In this document: positions 44,382 to 54,200 of the stretch, in pieces
How positions within the stretch are numbered: position 1 is the stretch's first letter
How the letters are laid out: the number at the start of each line of letters is the position of its first letter
Program-made: the position numbers and the translations under genes
Notes under the pieces: generated by a model
Databases searched by the model: none
Seen by the model: the letters and a program-made list of their open reading frames with translations, nothing else
Told to the model about the DNA's origin: nothing
Assembly: GCA_017462915.1 (NCBI GenBank)
Contig: JAFTQG010000049.1
Location: forward strand, 1-64,000
Origin: Prevotella sp.
Lineage (GTDB): Bacteria > Bacteroidota > Bacteroidia > Bacteroidales > Bacteroidaceae
Length of the DNA stretch: 64,000 nucleotides
Direction of reading: 5' to 3'

Positions 44382-45542
44382 ATGGAAACATTTCTGAATT
44401 TCCTTAAAGGCAACTTCTTCGATTTCCTCACATACACAGGCTTTGCCAATGCAGAAATAGGAAATCTCATAATGATTGCTGTCGGTGCTTTCTTTATCTG
44501 GCTTGCCATAAAGAAGGACTTCGAGCCACTGTTGCTTGTCCCTATCGGCCTTGGCATCATACTGGGAAACATACCGTTCAAGACCGACGCAGGACTGGAG
44601 ATAGGACTGTATGAGGACAACTCCGTGCTGAACATCTTCTACCAAGGCGTAAAACAGGGATGGTATCCTCCCCTGGTGTTCCTCGGCATCGGTGCGATGA
44701 CCGATTTCACTGCACTCATTGCAAACCCGAAGCTCGTACTTATCGGCGCTGCCGCACAGTTCGGCATTTTCGGTGCATACATGACAGCCCTCGCCCTCGG
44801 TTTTGAACCGAATCAGGCGGCAGGCATCGCCATCATCGGTGGTGCCGACGGTCCGACAGCCATATTCCTCAGTTCAAAGCTATGCCCGAACCTTATGGGT
44901 GCGATAGCCGTCTGCGCATACTCGTACATGGCTCTTGTGCCTGTAATACAGCCACCTCTCATGCGTCTGCTCACGACAAAGAAGGAGCGCGTCATAAAGA
45001 TGAAGGCTGGACGTGAGGTATCACAGACGGAGCGTATCCTCTTCCCTATCATCGGCTTGCTCATCACCACATTCATCGTGCCTTCAGGAATGCCGCTTCT
45101 GGGAATGCTCTTCTTCGGAAACCTCCTGAAAGAGTCCGGCAAGACAACACGTCTTGCAAAGACAGCAGGCTCTTCGCTCAATGATATCATCGTGATGCTC
45201 CTTGGACTTACCGTAGGATGCTCCACACAGGCAAGCGAGTTCCTCACCATGAAGACGATATTCATCTTCGCGCTTGGCGCCTGCGCCTTTGTCGTAGCGA
45301 CATGTTCAGGCGTGCTCTTCGTCAAGTTCATGAATCTCTTCCTGCCAGAGCGCAAGAAGCTGAATCCGCTTATCGGCAACGCAGGTGTCTCTGCAGTTCC
45401 GATGTCGGCACGTATATCCAACAACCTCGGTCTTGAATATGACCGTAAGAACTTCCTTCTCATGCACGCCATGGGTCCTAATGTAGCAGGCGTAATCGGC
45501 TCTGCCGTGGCCGCCGGCGCATTGCTCGGCTTCCTCTCGTAA
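44382..45542 (+). CDS. oadB: Na+-translocating decarboxylase beta subunit
   Basis: A 386-residue protein with many membrane helices. Ion-channel motifs are IIGGADGPTAIFLSSKL (Asp of the Na+ site) and GNAGVSAVPMSARISN (Ser/Asn site), with YSYMALVPVIQPP between. It decarboxylates carboxybiotin while exporting Na+, probably as part of methylmalonyl-CoA decarboxylase in propionate formation. Confidence 0.95.
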   Translation: METFLNFLKGNFFDFLTYTGFANAEIGNLIMIAVGAFFIWLAIKKDFEPLLLVPIGLGIILGNIPFKTDAGLEIGLYEDNSVLNIFYQGVKQGWYPPLVFLGIGAMTDFTALIANPKLVLIGAAAQFGIFGAYMTALALGFEPNQAAGIAIIGGADGPTAIFLSSKLCPNLMGAIAVCAYSYMALVPVIQPPLMRLLTTKKERVIKMKAGREVSQTERILFPIIGLLITTFIVPSGMPLLGMLFFGNLLKESGKTTRLAKTAGSSLNDIIVMLLGLTVGCSTQASEFLTMKTIFIFALGACAFVVATCSGVLFVKFMNLFLPERKKLNPLIGNAGVSAVPMSARISNNLGLEYDRKNFLLMHAMGPNVAGVIGSAVAAGALLGFLS

Positions 45543-45672
45543 GCCGTAAAAGCGGGTTCCCGTGGGCCGAAGAATGGAGTAACGCTAAAGAAAATAAATC
45601 ACAAAGGCATGAGATTATACAAGATTGATTGGCCGATGTGATGATATATTAACGATTTTGTTCCGTAAACTT

Positions 45673-46560
45673 ATGAAGCAAAACATATTCCGTGGTCTTG
45701 GCATAGCCTTGATTACACCTTTTACAGAGACTGGTAACATCGACTTCAACGCCATCAAAAGACTTGTGGAGTACCAGATAAGCAATGGTGCAGATTTTCT
45801 CTGCATCCTTGCCACTACAGGTGAGACTCCTTGTCTTACGGCGCAAGAATGTCTTGACGTGCAGCATTTCATTGTAAATCTTGTCAACGGACGTGTACCG
45901 ATCGTCATCGGTTGCGGAGGAAACAATACGGCTGCTATCGTTGAAAAGTTGCAGACAGGAGATTTCAAAGGCATTGACGGAATACTTAGCGTATGTCCTT
46001 ACTATAACAAGCCTTCGCAGGAAGGTCTCTTCCAGCATTTCAAGGCCATCGCCGACGCTACAAGTCTCCCTGTCATATTATATAATGTACCGGGACGTAC
46101 AGGCGTGAACATGAAGGCAGAGACAACGGTGCGTCTTGCCAAAGCCTGCGAGAACATAGTGGCTGTAAAGGAGGCGAGCGGCAATCTTGAGCAAGTAGAC
46201 GAGATACTGAAGAACAAGCCTGATGGCTTTGCCGTCCTATCCGGCGATGACTCCCTGACATATCCTATGATAGCATGTGGCGCGGAAGGTGTCATCTCCG
46301 TCATAGGAAACGCTCTTCCAAGGGAGTTCTCACGCATGATACGTCTGGAGAAACGAGGTGAATTCGAGGCTGCCTTGAAGATACACCACAAGTTCACAGA
46401 CCTGTATTCCCTCCTCTTCGTAGACGGCAACCCTGCCGGAGTAAAGGCACTGCTACATGAAATGGGATACATCGAGAATGTCCTGCGTCTGCCGCTTGTA
46501 CCGACACGTGTACAGACTGTGCAGAAGATGTCGCAGATACTCAAAGACCTGAAAATATAA
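45673..46560 (+). CDS. dapA: 4-hydroxy-tetrahydrodipicolinate synthase
   Basis: A 295-residue TIM-barrel aldolase condensing pyruvate with aspartate semialdehyde. Motifs: [14 protein letters not shown] (Thr-Thr proton relay), [11 protein letters not shown] (Tyr and Arg), and [10 protein letters not shown] (Schiff-base Lys). The ATG at 45673 is preferred over an in-frame start 16 codons earlier. It begins an apparent dapA-hisB pair 10 nt apart. Confidence 0.95.
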   Translation: MKQNIFRGLGIALITPFTETGNIDFNAIKRLVEYQISNGADFLCILATTGETPCLTAQECLDVQHFIVNLVNGRVPIVIGCGGNNTAAIVEKLQTGDFKGIDGILSVCPYYNKPSQEGLFQHFKAIADATSLPVILYNVPGRTGVNMKAETTVRLAKACENIVAVKEASGNLEQVDEILKNKPDGFAVLSGDDSLTYPMIACGAEGVISVIGNALPREFSRMIRLEKRGEFEAALKIHHKFTDLYSLLFVDGNPAGVKALLHEMGYIENVLRLPLVPTRVQTVQKMSQILKDLKI

Positions 46561-46570
46561 ATCACTATTG

Positions 46571-47725
46571 ATGAAAAGAGTTCTTTTTATAGACCGTGAC
46601 GGAACGCTCATCCATGAGCCAGCCGACGAACAGATAGACGCCTTTGACAAACTGAAATTTGTCAAAGGTGTTTTCAGAAATCTCAGTTTTATCCGCCAGC
46701 ATCTCGACTTCGAGTTTGTCATGGTAAGCAACCAGGACGGCCTTGGCACAGAGTCTTTCCCGGAGGAAACATTCTGGCCTGTACACAATTTCATCCTTCA
46801 GACACTTGAGGGAGAAGGAGTGACTTTTGACGATATACTCATCGACCGCCATTTCCCTGAAGACAACAGCCCGTACCGTAAACCTGGCACAGGAATGCTG
46901 ACAGAGTACATAAAGGACTCTAATCTCAATCCCCAATACCATTCCGTCTCTTCCTCACGACAGGGAGACAATGTCGGTGATGTCTCAGCCCCTCAAGATA
47001 AAGAACCGAAATATGACCTCGTAAACAGCTATGTCATAGGAGACCGTGCCACAGACCGACAGCTGGCAGAGAACATCGGATGTAAGGCTCTCATACTCGG
47101 CGAGGACATGACATGGGACAGAATCACCGAGATACTCTTTGCCGGAGAACGCATCGCAGAAGTCAGACGCACCACAAAAGAGACCGATATTCATGTTAGA
47201 ATGAACCTTGACGGAAAAGGCATCTGCGACATAAGCACTGGTCTCGGATTCTTTGACCACATGCTTGAGCAGATAGGCAAGCACGGCATGATAGACCTTA
47301 CCATACATACCAATGGAGACCTCCATGTCGACGAGCACCATACCATAGAAGACACAGCCATCGCCATAGGAGAATGTCTGGCGGAGGCTCTCGGCAACAA
47401 GCGCGGAATAGAGCGTTACGGCTACTGCCTCCCTATGGATGATTGCCTGTGCTCCGTGGCTCTCGATTTCGGCGGCAGGCCATGGCTTGTCTGGGACGCG
47501 GAATTCCATCGAGAGAAAATCGGGGAAATGCCTACCGAGATGTTCCTGCACTTCTTCAAATCCCTTTCCGATGCTGCAAAGATGAACCTCAACATCAAGG
47601 CTGAAGGCACAAACGAGCACCACAAGATAGAGGGTATCTTCAAGAGCCTTGCCCGTGCACTGAAGATGGCTGTAAAACGGGACATATACAAGTTTGAACT
47701 GCCATCTACCAAAGGTATGCTCTGA
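46571..47725 (+). CDS. hisB: Bifunctional histidinol-phosphatase/imidazoleglycerol-phosphate dehydratase
   Basis: A 384-residue fusion. The N-terminal HAD phosphatase ([12 protein letters not shown] nucleophile; [28 protein letters not shown]) catalyses the histidinol-phosphate step. The C-terminal IGPD, from about residue 195, has [30 protein letters not shown] and [17 protein letters not shown]. No other his genes are nearby; it is paired with dapA. Start at ATG 46571, not the TTG one codon before. Confidence 0.96.
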   Translation: MKRVLFIDRDGTLIHEPADEQIDAFDKLKFVKGVFRNLSFIRQHLDFEFVMVSNQDGLGTESFPEETFWPVHNFILQTLEGEGVTFDDILIDRHFPEDNSPYRKPGTGMLTEYIKDSNLNPQYHSVSSSRQGDNVGDVSAPQDKEPKYDLVNSYVIGDRATDRQLAENIGCKALILGEDMTWDRITEILFAGERIAEVRRTTKETDIHVRMNLDGKGICDISTGLGFFDHMLEQIGKHGMIDLTIHTNGDLHVDEHHTIEDTAIAIGECLAEALGNKRGIERYGYCLPMDDCLCSVALDFGGRPWLVWDAEFHREKIGEMPTEMFLHFFKSLSDAAKMNLNIKAEGTNEHHKIEGIFKSLARALKMAVKRDIYKFELPSTKGML

Positions 47726-47758
47726 TACACTCCATAAAGACAACATATTCGTATATAA

Positions 47759-47842
47759 GCAAGCAAACAAAATCAAACGATACCGTATACTACAAAATAC
47801 GTGTCTGAATCCTTTATATATACATTGATTTTGTTTACTTGC
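47759..47842. repeat. 84-bp element with 18-bp inverted ends
   Basis: GCAAGCAAACAAAATCAA (47759-47776) is inverted at 47825-47842 with one mismatch, spacer 48 nt. It lies between hisB and uvrA. The size and the ACTTRC/TAAGYAAG character of the ends resemble the element at 5705-5787. It could serve as a terminator-like hairpin or be a miniature element. Confidence 0.6.
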
Positions 47843-47864
47843 ATATCCTGCAACACAATCTGAT

Positions 47865-50705
47865 ATGAAAGAACATACGTCCCAGCCTGCAATGATAGAA
47901 ATATCACATGCCAAGGTGAACAATCTCAAGGACATCTCCATAAATATCCCAAGAGACAAGTTCATCGTCATAGCCGGAGTGTCAGGTTCCGGCAAGTCAT
48001 CACTTGCCTTCGACACCCTCTATGCCGAAGGACAGAGACGCTATGTAGAATCCCTCTCAAGCTATGCCCGACAGTTTCTCGGCAGAATGCTCAAGCCCGA
48101 ATGCGACTATATCAAGGGGCTGCCGCCCGCAATAGCCATCGAACAGAAGGTCATATCACGCAATCCACGCTCCACAGTGGGCACGAATACCGAGATTTAC
48201 GAATATATGCGACTGCTTTTCGCACGCATAGGACGGACCTTCTCGCCTGTCTCCGGACAGGAGGTGAAGAAGCATTCCGTGGAAGATCTCATAGCCTGTA
48301 TGCTCTCATACCAGAAAGGCACGAAATTCATCATCACCGCCCCACTCCATCTGCCTGAAGGAAGAACACTTGAACGCCAGCTGGAGATGTCTGTGCAGGC
48401 CGGCTATGCACGCCTATATTATAAAGGTGAGATACTCCGCATAGACGAACTTGGAGAACGGACACAAGACATCAATGCCGCCGAAGCACATATCCTCATA
48501 GACAGAATGAGCGTCGATGACAGCAAGGACACCATATCAAGGCTCTATGACTCTGCCGAGACAGCCTTCTATGAAGGCAGGGGAATATGCCGCCTTGTAT
48601 TCCTTCCGGCAATGATAGAGCACGAGTTCTCCACAAAGTTCGAGGCCGATGGCATAACATTCGAGGAACCGTCAGACAACCTTTTCTCATTCAATTCCCC
48701 TGTCGGCGCATGCCCTTCCTGTGAAGGATTCGGCAAGATTGTAGGCATTGACGAGAAACTTGTCATACCCAATCCTTCGCTGTCCGTCTACGACGGCTGT
48801 GTGCAATGCTGGCACGGTGAGAAGATGAAGGTATGGAAAGAAGAGTTCTGCCGTCGCGCCGAGAAAGACAATTTCCCTATCTTCGAGCCATATTTCTCTC
48901 TCTCAAAGCAACATAAGAGCTGGCTCTGGCACGGACTGCCGTCAGAGGAGGGCATGGACTGCCACGAGAAGGTTTCCCTTGACGAGTTTTTCCGTATGCT
49001 CAAGGAGAACCAATACAAGATACAATACCGTGTCATGCTCGCACGCTACCGCGGCAAGACCGTTTGCCCTGATTGCGGCGGCACACGCCTACGCAAAGAG
49101 GCCGGTTACGTAAAGATATGCGGCAAGAATATAATGCAACTCATAGAGATGCCTATCTGCGAACTGCAGGAATGGTTCCGCACCATAAAACTCACTGAGC
49201 ACGAGCAGGGTATCGCCAAAAGACTACTGACGGAGATAAACTCACGCCTGCAGTTTCTCATGGATGTCGGTCTCGGTTACCTCACCCTCAACCGCCCTTC
49301 CAACACATTGTCAGGCGGCGAGAGCCAGCGCATCAATCTATGCACCAACCTCGGTTCGTCTCTGGTAGGCTCGCTTTACATACTCGATGAGCCGTCCATA
49401 GGACTCCATCCTCGTGACACCGACAGACTCATAAAGGTCTTGAGAAAGCTGCAGGAGATAGGCAATACCGTCATCGTCGTAGAGCATGACGAGGAAATCA
49501 TGCGTGCCGCCGACTATCTCATAGACATCGGACCTGACGCTGGAAGGCATGGAGGCGAGGTCGTCTTCGAGGGTGACATGAAACAGATAGCGGAACTCGG
49601 CGAGAAGGACATAACCTTGTACTCACGCAGCCACACGGTAGAATATCTGACACATGCCGAGACCATTGCCATACCGCCAAGCCGCCGCCGATGGAACCAG
49701 CATATCACAATCAAGTCGCCTCTGATGAACAATCTCAAAGGCATGGACGTACATATACCGCTGAACTGCATGACCGTAGTCACAGGTGTCTCCGGCTCCG
49801 GCAAATCGTCACTGATAAAGGGCATATTGTATCCTGCACTGAAGCGCCATCTCGGAGAGGTTTGCAACGCACCTGGGGAATATGGCGGTCTGGACGGTGC
49901 CCTGAGCGCTATAAAGCACGTGGAGTTCGTCGACCAGAACCCTATTGGAAAATCCACACGCTCCAACCCTGCGACATACGTCAAGGCCTACGACGCCATA
50001 CGACAGTGGATGGCAGACATGCCACTGTCAAAGCAGATGGGCTTCACGCCACAGCATTTCTCCTTCAATGCCGAGGGCGGACGCTGTGAGGAATGCAAGG
50101 GTGCCGGCACGATAACCGTCGAGATGCAGTTCATGGCAGACCTCGAACTCGAGTGCGAGGCATGTCACGGCAAACGCTTCAAGCACGACATACTCGAGGT
50201 GAGATACAAGGGGAAGAATATCCATGACATACTCGACATGACTATAAACCAGGCGATCGAGTTCTTCTCTGAAGACACTCTCGCAAAGACTATCGTCAAC
50301 CGCCTAAAGCCATTGCAGGACGTCGGACTCGGATATATCCGGCTCGGACAGAACTCCTCTACACTGTCAGGCGGTGAGAACCAGCGCGTCAAACTCGGAT
50401 ATTTCATCGGACAGGAGAGACAAGACCCTACCCTCTTCATCTTCGACGAACCGACCACCGGACTTCATTTCCACGACATCAAACGTCTCCTTGCAGCCTT
50501 TGACGCACTGATAAAGCGTGGACATTCTGTGCTAATCATCGAGCACAACCTCGATGTCATAAAGTGTGCCGACCATATCATAGACCTCGGCCCTGACGGC
50601 GGACATAAAGGTGGTAACGTCGTGTGTACAGGTACGCCGGAGGAAGTCGCAAAATGTAAGAAAAGCATTACAGGCCAGTTTCTTATAGACAAGATACGGC
50701 TGTGA
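47865..50705 (+). CDS. uvrA: UvrA excinuclease subunit (paralogue)
   Basis: A 946-residue ABC ATPase that recognises damaged DNA for nucleotide excision repair. It has two Walker A motifs (GVSGSGKSSLAFDT, GVSGSGKSSLIKG), two signatures (LSGGESQRINL, LSGGENQRVKLG), and zinc modules (CPSCEGFG with CPDCGGTRL; CEECKGAG with CEACHGKRF). The segment that is usually HCPxCG near residue 125 reads TFSPVSGQEV, losing its cysteines. This suggests the second UvrA type that many Bacteroidota carry beside a canonical UvrA. Confidence 0.93.
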   Translation: MKEHTSQPAMIEISHAKVNNLKDISINIPRDKFIVIAGVSGSGKSSLAFDTLYAEGQRRYVESLSSYARQFLGRMLKPECDYIKGLPPAIAIEQKVISRNPRSTVGTNTEIYEYMRLLFARIGRTFSPVSGQEVKKHSVEDLIACMLSYQKGTKFIITAPLHLPEGRTLERQLEMSVQAGYARLYYKGEILRIDELGERTQDINAAEAHILIDRMSVDDSKDTISRLYDSAETAFYEGRGICRLVFLPAMIEHEFSTKFEADGITFEEPSDNLFSFNSPVGACPSCEGFGKIVGIDEKLVIPNPSLSVYDGCVQCWHGEKMKVWKEEFCRRAEKDNFPIFEPYFSLSKQHKSWLWHGLPSEEGMDCHEKVSLDEFFRMLKENQYKIQYRVMLARYRGKTVCPDCGGTRLRKEAGYVKICGKNIMQLIEMPICELQEWFRTIKLTEHEQGIAKRLLTEINSRLQFLMDVGLGYLTLNRPSNTLSGGESQRINLCTNLGSSLVGSLYILDEPSIGLHPRDTDRLIKVLRKLQEIGNTVIVVEHDEEIMRAADYLIDIGPDAGRHGGEVVFEGDMKQIAELGEKDITLYSRSHTVEYLTHAETIAIPPSRRRWNQHITIKSPLMNNLKGMDVHIPLNCMTVVTGVSGSGKSSLIKGILYPALKRHLGEVCNAPGEYGGLDGALSAIKHVEFVDQNPIGKSTRSNPATYVKAYDAIRQWMADMPLSKQMGFTPQHFSFNAEGGRCEECKGAGTITVEMQFMADLELECEACHGKRFKHDILEVRYKGKNIHDILDMTINQAIEFFSEDTLAKTIVNRLKPLQDVGLGYIRLGQNSSTLSGGENQRVKLGYFIGQERQDPTLFIFDEPTTGLHFHDIKRLLAAFDALIKRGHSVLIIEHNLDVIKCADHIIDLGPDGGHKGGNVVCTGTPEEVAKCKKSITGQFLIDKIRL

Positions 50706-50707
50706 GG

Positions 50708-50777
50708 TATGACTTGTGAGGTATGGTAATCTCCGTAAAACTGCACACCGTATAACCATAAAACCGTAAAACCGTAT
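50708..50777 (+). repeat. Octamer array upstream of the fluoride channel gene
   Basis: A type I-like core appears in reverse sense (GGTAATCTCC, 50725-50734), followed by 8-bp units (ccgtaaaa, ctgcacac, cgtataac, cataaaac) reaching to 4 nt before the ATG. A left G/T-rich arm is short (gtgaggtatg). Confidence 0.6.
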
Positions 50778-50780
50778 TAC

Positions 50781-51161
50781 ATGAAAGAGCTTCTTTTTAT
50801 CTTCATCGGTGGCGGTGCAGGCTCAGTGATGCGCTTCATGGCATCAATGCTGTGGCAACACATGTCCTTGAATCCACGGTTTCAGGACACAGTCATGCCA
50901 TGGCCGACACTGTTTGTCAACGTCCTCGGCTGTTTCCTCATATCACTGTTCTACAAGCACTCCGAGGCATGGGGACTGACCATTGAGATGCGGCTGTTGC
51001 TCACCACCGGACTGTGCGGAGGCTTCACGACATTCTCCACCTTCTCATACGAAGGTCTCACGCTGCTCCGCGAAGGATATATTGCCACCTATCTCATGTA
51101 TATCGCCCTGAGCATCGTCCTCGGACTCCTCGCCGCAGTCCTGCCGTTTGTAATAAAATAA
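50781..51161 (+). CDS. crcB: Fluoride channel FluC/CrcB
   Basis: A 126-residue, four-helix dual-topology channel that exports toxic fluoride. Landmarks: GGGAGSVMRFMAS, TLFVNVLGCFLISLFY and the pore-lining TTGLCGGFTTFSTFSYE. No fluoride riboswitch was recognised in the 75-nt leader, which is filled by an octamer array instead. Confidence 0.95.
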   Translation: MKELLFIFIGGGAGSVMRFMASMLWQHMSLNPRFQDTVMPWPTLFVNVLGCFLISLFYKHSEAWGLTIEMRLLLTTGLCGGFTTFSTFSYEGLTLLREGYIATYLMYIALSIVLGLLAAVLPFVIK

Positions 51162-51255
51162 CCATACAAAACAGAAATCGTAAACATTAACACTAAAACG
51201 CATCATGGTAAACGATTAAACGATTTATAACAATCTTATATCACATCCAAACTAT

Positions 51256-54200
51256 ATGTCCTTCTGGAATAGAATTATAGACACAATCAATGGGGCAGAG
51301 AACAAACCAGCTCATTTACAGGAAGTATCACATGATGCCTCTCGCTATGTTCTTGTAGATGTTGAGGTTGGATTAAAGGATAATAAGATTCATGATATTG
51401 GAGCTCTACGATGGGACGGAGCAATATATCATTCCGCAAACAGGCGAGAGCTGATGGATTTCTTAAAAGATGCGGATTTTATCTGTGGACATAACATCAT
51501 CAATCATGATGCAAAATATCTGTTTGGAGAAGAGATATGCAGATTTTTACTCGTTGACACACTGTTTGTGTCACCATTACTTTTCCCAGAACGTCCGTAT
51601 CATCACTTGCTGAAAGACGACAAGCTGGTAAGCGACCAGATGAACAATCCTGTCAACGACTGTGAGAAAGCTCGTGATTTATTGATGGATGAAACAGCTC
51701 GATGGGAAGAACTGTCTGCCTCAATGAAGGCTATCTACTCAACTCTGCTTCAAGACCATGATGAGTTCAAGGGATTTCTCGCCTTCGTCAATGCCAAAGT
51801 CTGTAAGAAAGAGACATTAGCAAAGTTGATTCGTTCAGAATATATAGGAAAGATTTGCGAACATGCAGATCTTGAAAGCATGATAAACCTGTATCCCTGT
51901 GAACTGGCATACGCACTTGCATTGATAGCTACCACAGACCATCGTTCCATCACACCGGCATGGGTGCTGCATAACTACCCGAATGTGGAGAATCTGATAC
52001 AACTTCTCCGACATACAAAATGTACAGAAAGTTGTACTTATTGCAATAAAGACCTTGATGTCCTTGTTAATCTGAAATTGTTCTTCGGCTTTGATAAGTT
52101 CCGTACCTACGAAGGCGAACCGCTACAGGAGAATGCCGCACGTGCAGCCGTTGAGCATAAATCGTTGCTCGCCATCTTCCCTACAGGCGGAGGGAAATCA
52201 CTGACATTCCAGTTGCCGGCCTTGATGGAAGGACGTTCGGTGCATGGGCTTACAGTTGTCATATCACCCTTGCAGTCATTGATGAAAGATCAGGTGGATA
52301 ATCTGGCTGCAAGAGGTATTACGGACGCAGTCACTATCAACGGTTTGCTCGATCCGATTAGCCGTTCAGAAGCTATTCAACGGGTGATGAACGGTGATGC
52401 TTCGCTATTGTATATTGCTCCAGAGATGCTTCGGTCGAAGACAATAGAGAAGATATTGCTGACACGCCATGTAGTACGCTTTGTAATAGACGAAGCGCAT
52501 TGTTTTTCCTCTTGGGGACAGGACTTCCGTGTGGATTATCTCTACATTGGCAAGTTTATCAGTCAATACCAAAAGAATAAAAAATGTCGTGAACCAATAC
52601 CCGTTTCCTGCTTTACTGCAACTGCTAAGCAGAAAGTGATACAGGATATTTGCGACTATTTCAAATATACACTCAACCTCGACCTTCAGATTTTTGCATC
52701 TTCGGCAACTCGTACCAACCTACGTTATTCGGTAATTCACGCTGATACGGATGAGGATAAGTACATGAAATTACGTTCTTTGATAGCAGAATCATCATGT
52801 CCTACCATTGTGTATGTTTCCCGAACCAAACGTACAAGACAACTGGCAGATAAGCTCACAAGAGACGGCTTCAAAGCTTTGCCATTCAATGGCAGGATGG
52901 ATGCGGAAGACAAAATCATCAATCAGGAAGCATTCATGAAGGATCAGGTACGCATCATTGTGGCAACCTCTGCCTTTGGAATGGGCGTTGACAAAAAAGA
53001 TGTGGGGCTGGTGATACATTATGACATTTCCGATTCATTAGAAAATTATGTCCAAGAGGCTGGTCGTGCCGGTCGTGATCCGCATCTCGAAGCTCGCTGT
53101 TTTGTACTGTATAGCGATACCGACCTTGACAAACATTTCATCTTGCTCAATCAGACAAAGCTGAGCATTAGCGAGATACAGCAGATATGGAAAGCCGTAA
53201 AGGACTTGACCAGACAACGTATGCGTGCATGTTGCTCTGCATTGGAAATAGCCAGGAAGGCTGGTTGGGACGACTCGGTATCTGACATTGAGACACGTGT
53301 ACGGACGGCTCTGGCAGCATTGGAACAGGCTGGTTATTTAGAGCGCGGCAACAATGTACCACATGTCTATGCCACGGGAATAACCGTGAAAAACATAGAC
53401 GAAGCCCGCAGACGTATCACGGAATCCTTGCTTTTTGAGAATGAGGAGATAGAAAAGGCAGTGCGCATCATAAAGTCGCTGATATCGCAGAAGCATATTG
53501 CCAAGGCTCAAGACGCAGAAGCAGAATCGCGCATAGATTATCTGGCTGACATTCTCGGACTGAGCAAGGGCGAAGTTGTCTCCTGCGTGGAGCGTATGCG
53601 CCAAGAAGGCATTCTGGCCGATTCGAAGGATATATCTGCCTTTCTTGGCGATGCAGGAGAATCGGAAAATAAGTCAAAACGTCTGTTGGAACGGTTTACT
53701 AAACTTGAACGTTATATCCTCAGACAGATACCTGATGATGCACTCCGCATATCATATAAGCAACTGAACGATAACGCGCAGAAAGAAGGTGTCGAGACTG
53801 CGACAGAAAAAGATATCCGCACATTGTTATATTTCTTGACGGTCAAAGGCTATACACGTAAGAAAGAGGATGTCGCACACAATATAGAGGTATCTCGCCA
53901 AGTGGATATGGAGTCAACTCTGAAGCGTTTTGAGAAACGTATGGAGATATGCCAGTTCACGATAGGATGGCTGTACAGACTTACAACACCAGTCACGGAC
54001 GAAGGAGCAAAGAAAAATGGTGTCCAGTTCTCTGTCGTGGAGTTGCTGAATGATTTGAAAGCTAATGGACAGGGCATATTCGGAACCTTGCAGGACGTAC
54101 AGTTGGAAGATGTAGAGGAGTCTTTGCTCTACCTGTCGAAGATTGGTGCCCTGAAACTGGAGGGAGGTTTCCTTGTGCTCTATAATGCAATGGACATACG

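Noticed and set aside
50706-50780. Fluoride riboswitch before crcB
   Set aside because: The leader is made of octamer repeats and lacks a recognisable fluoride aptamer.
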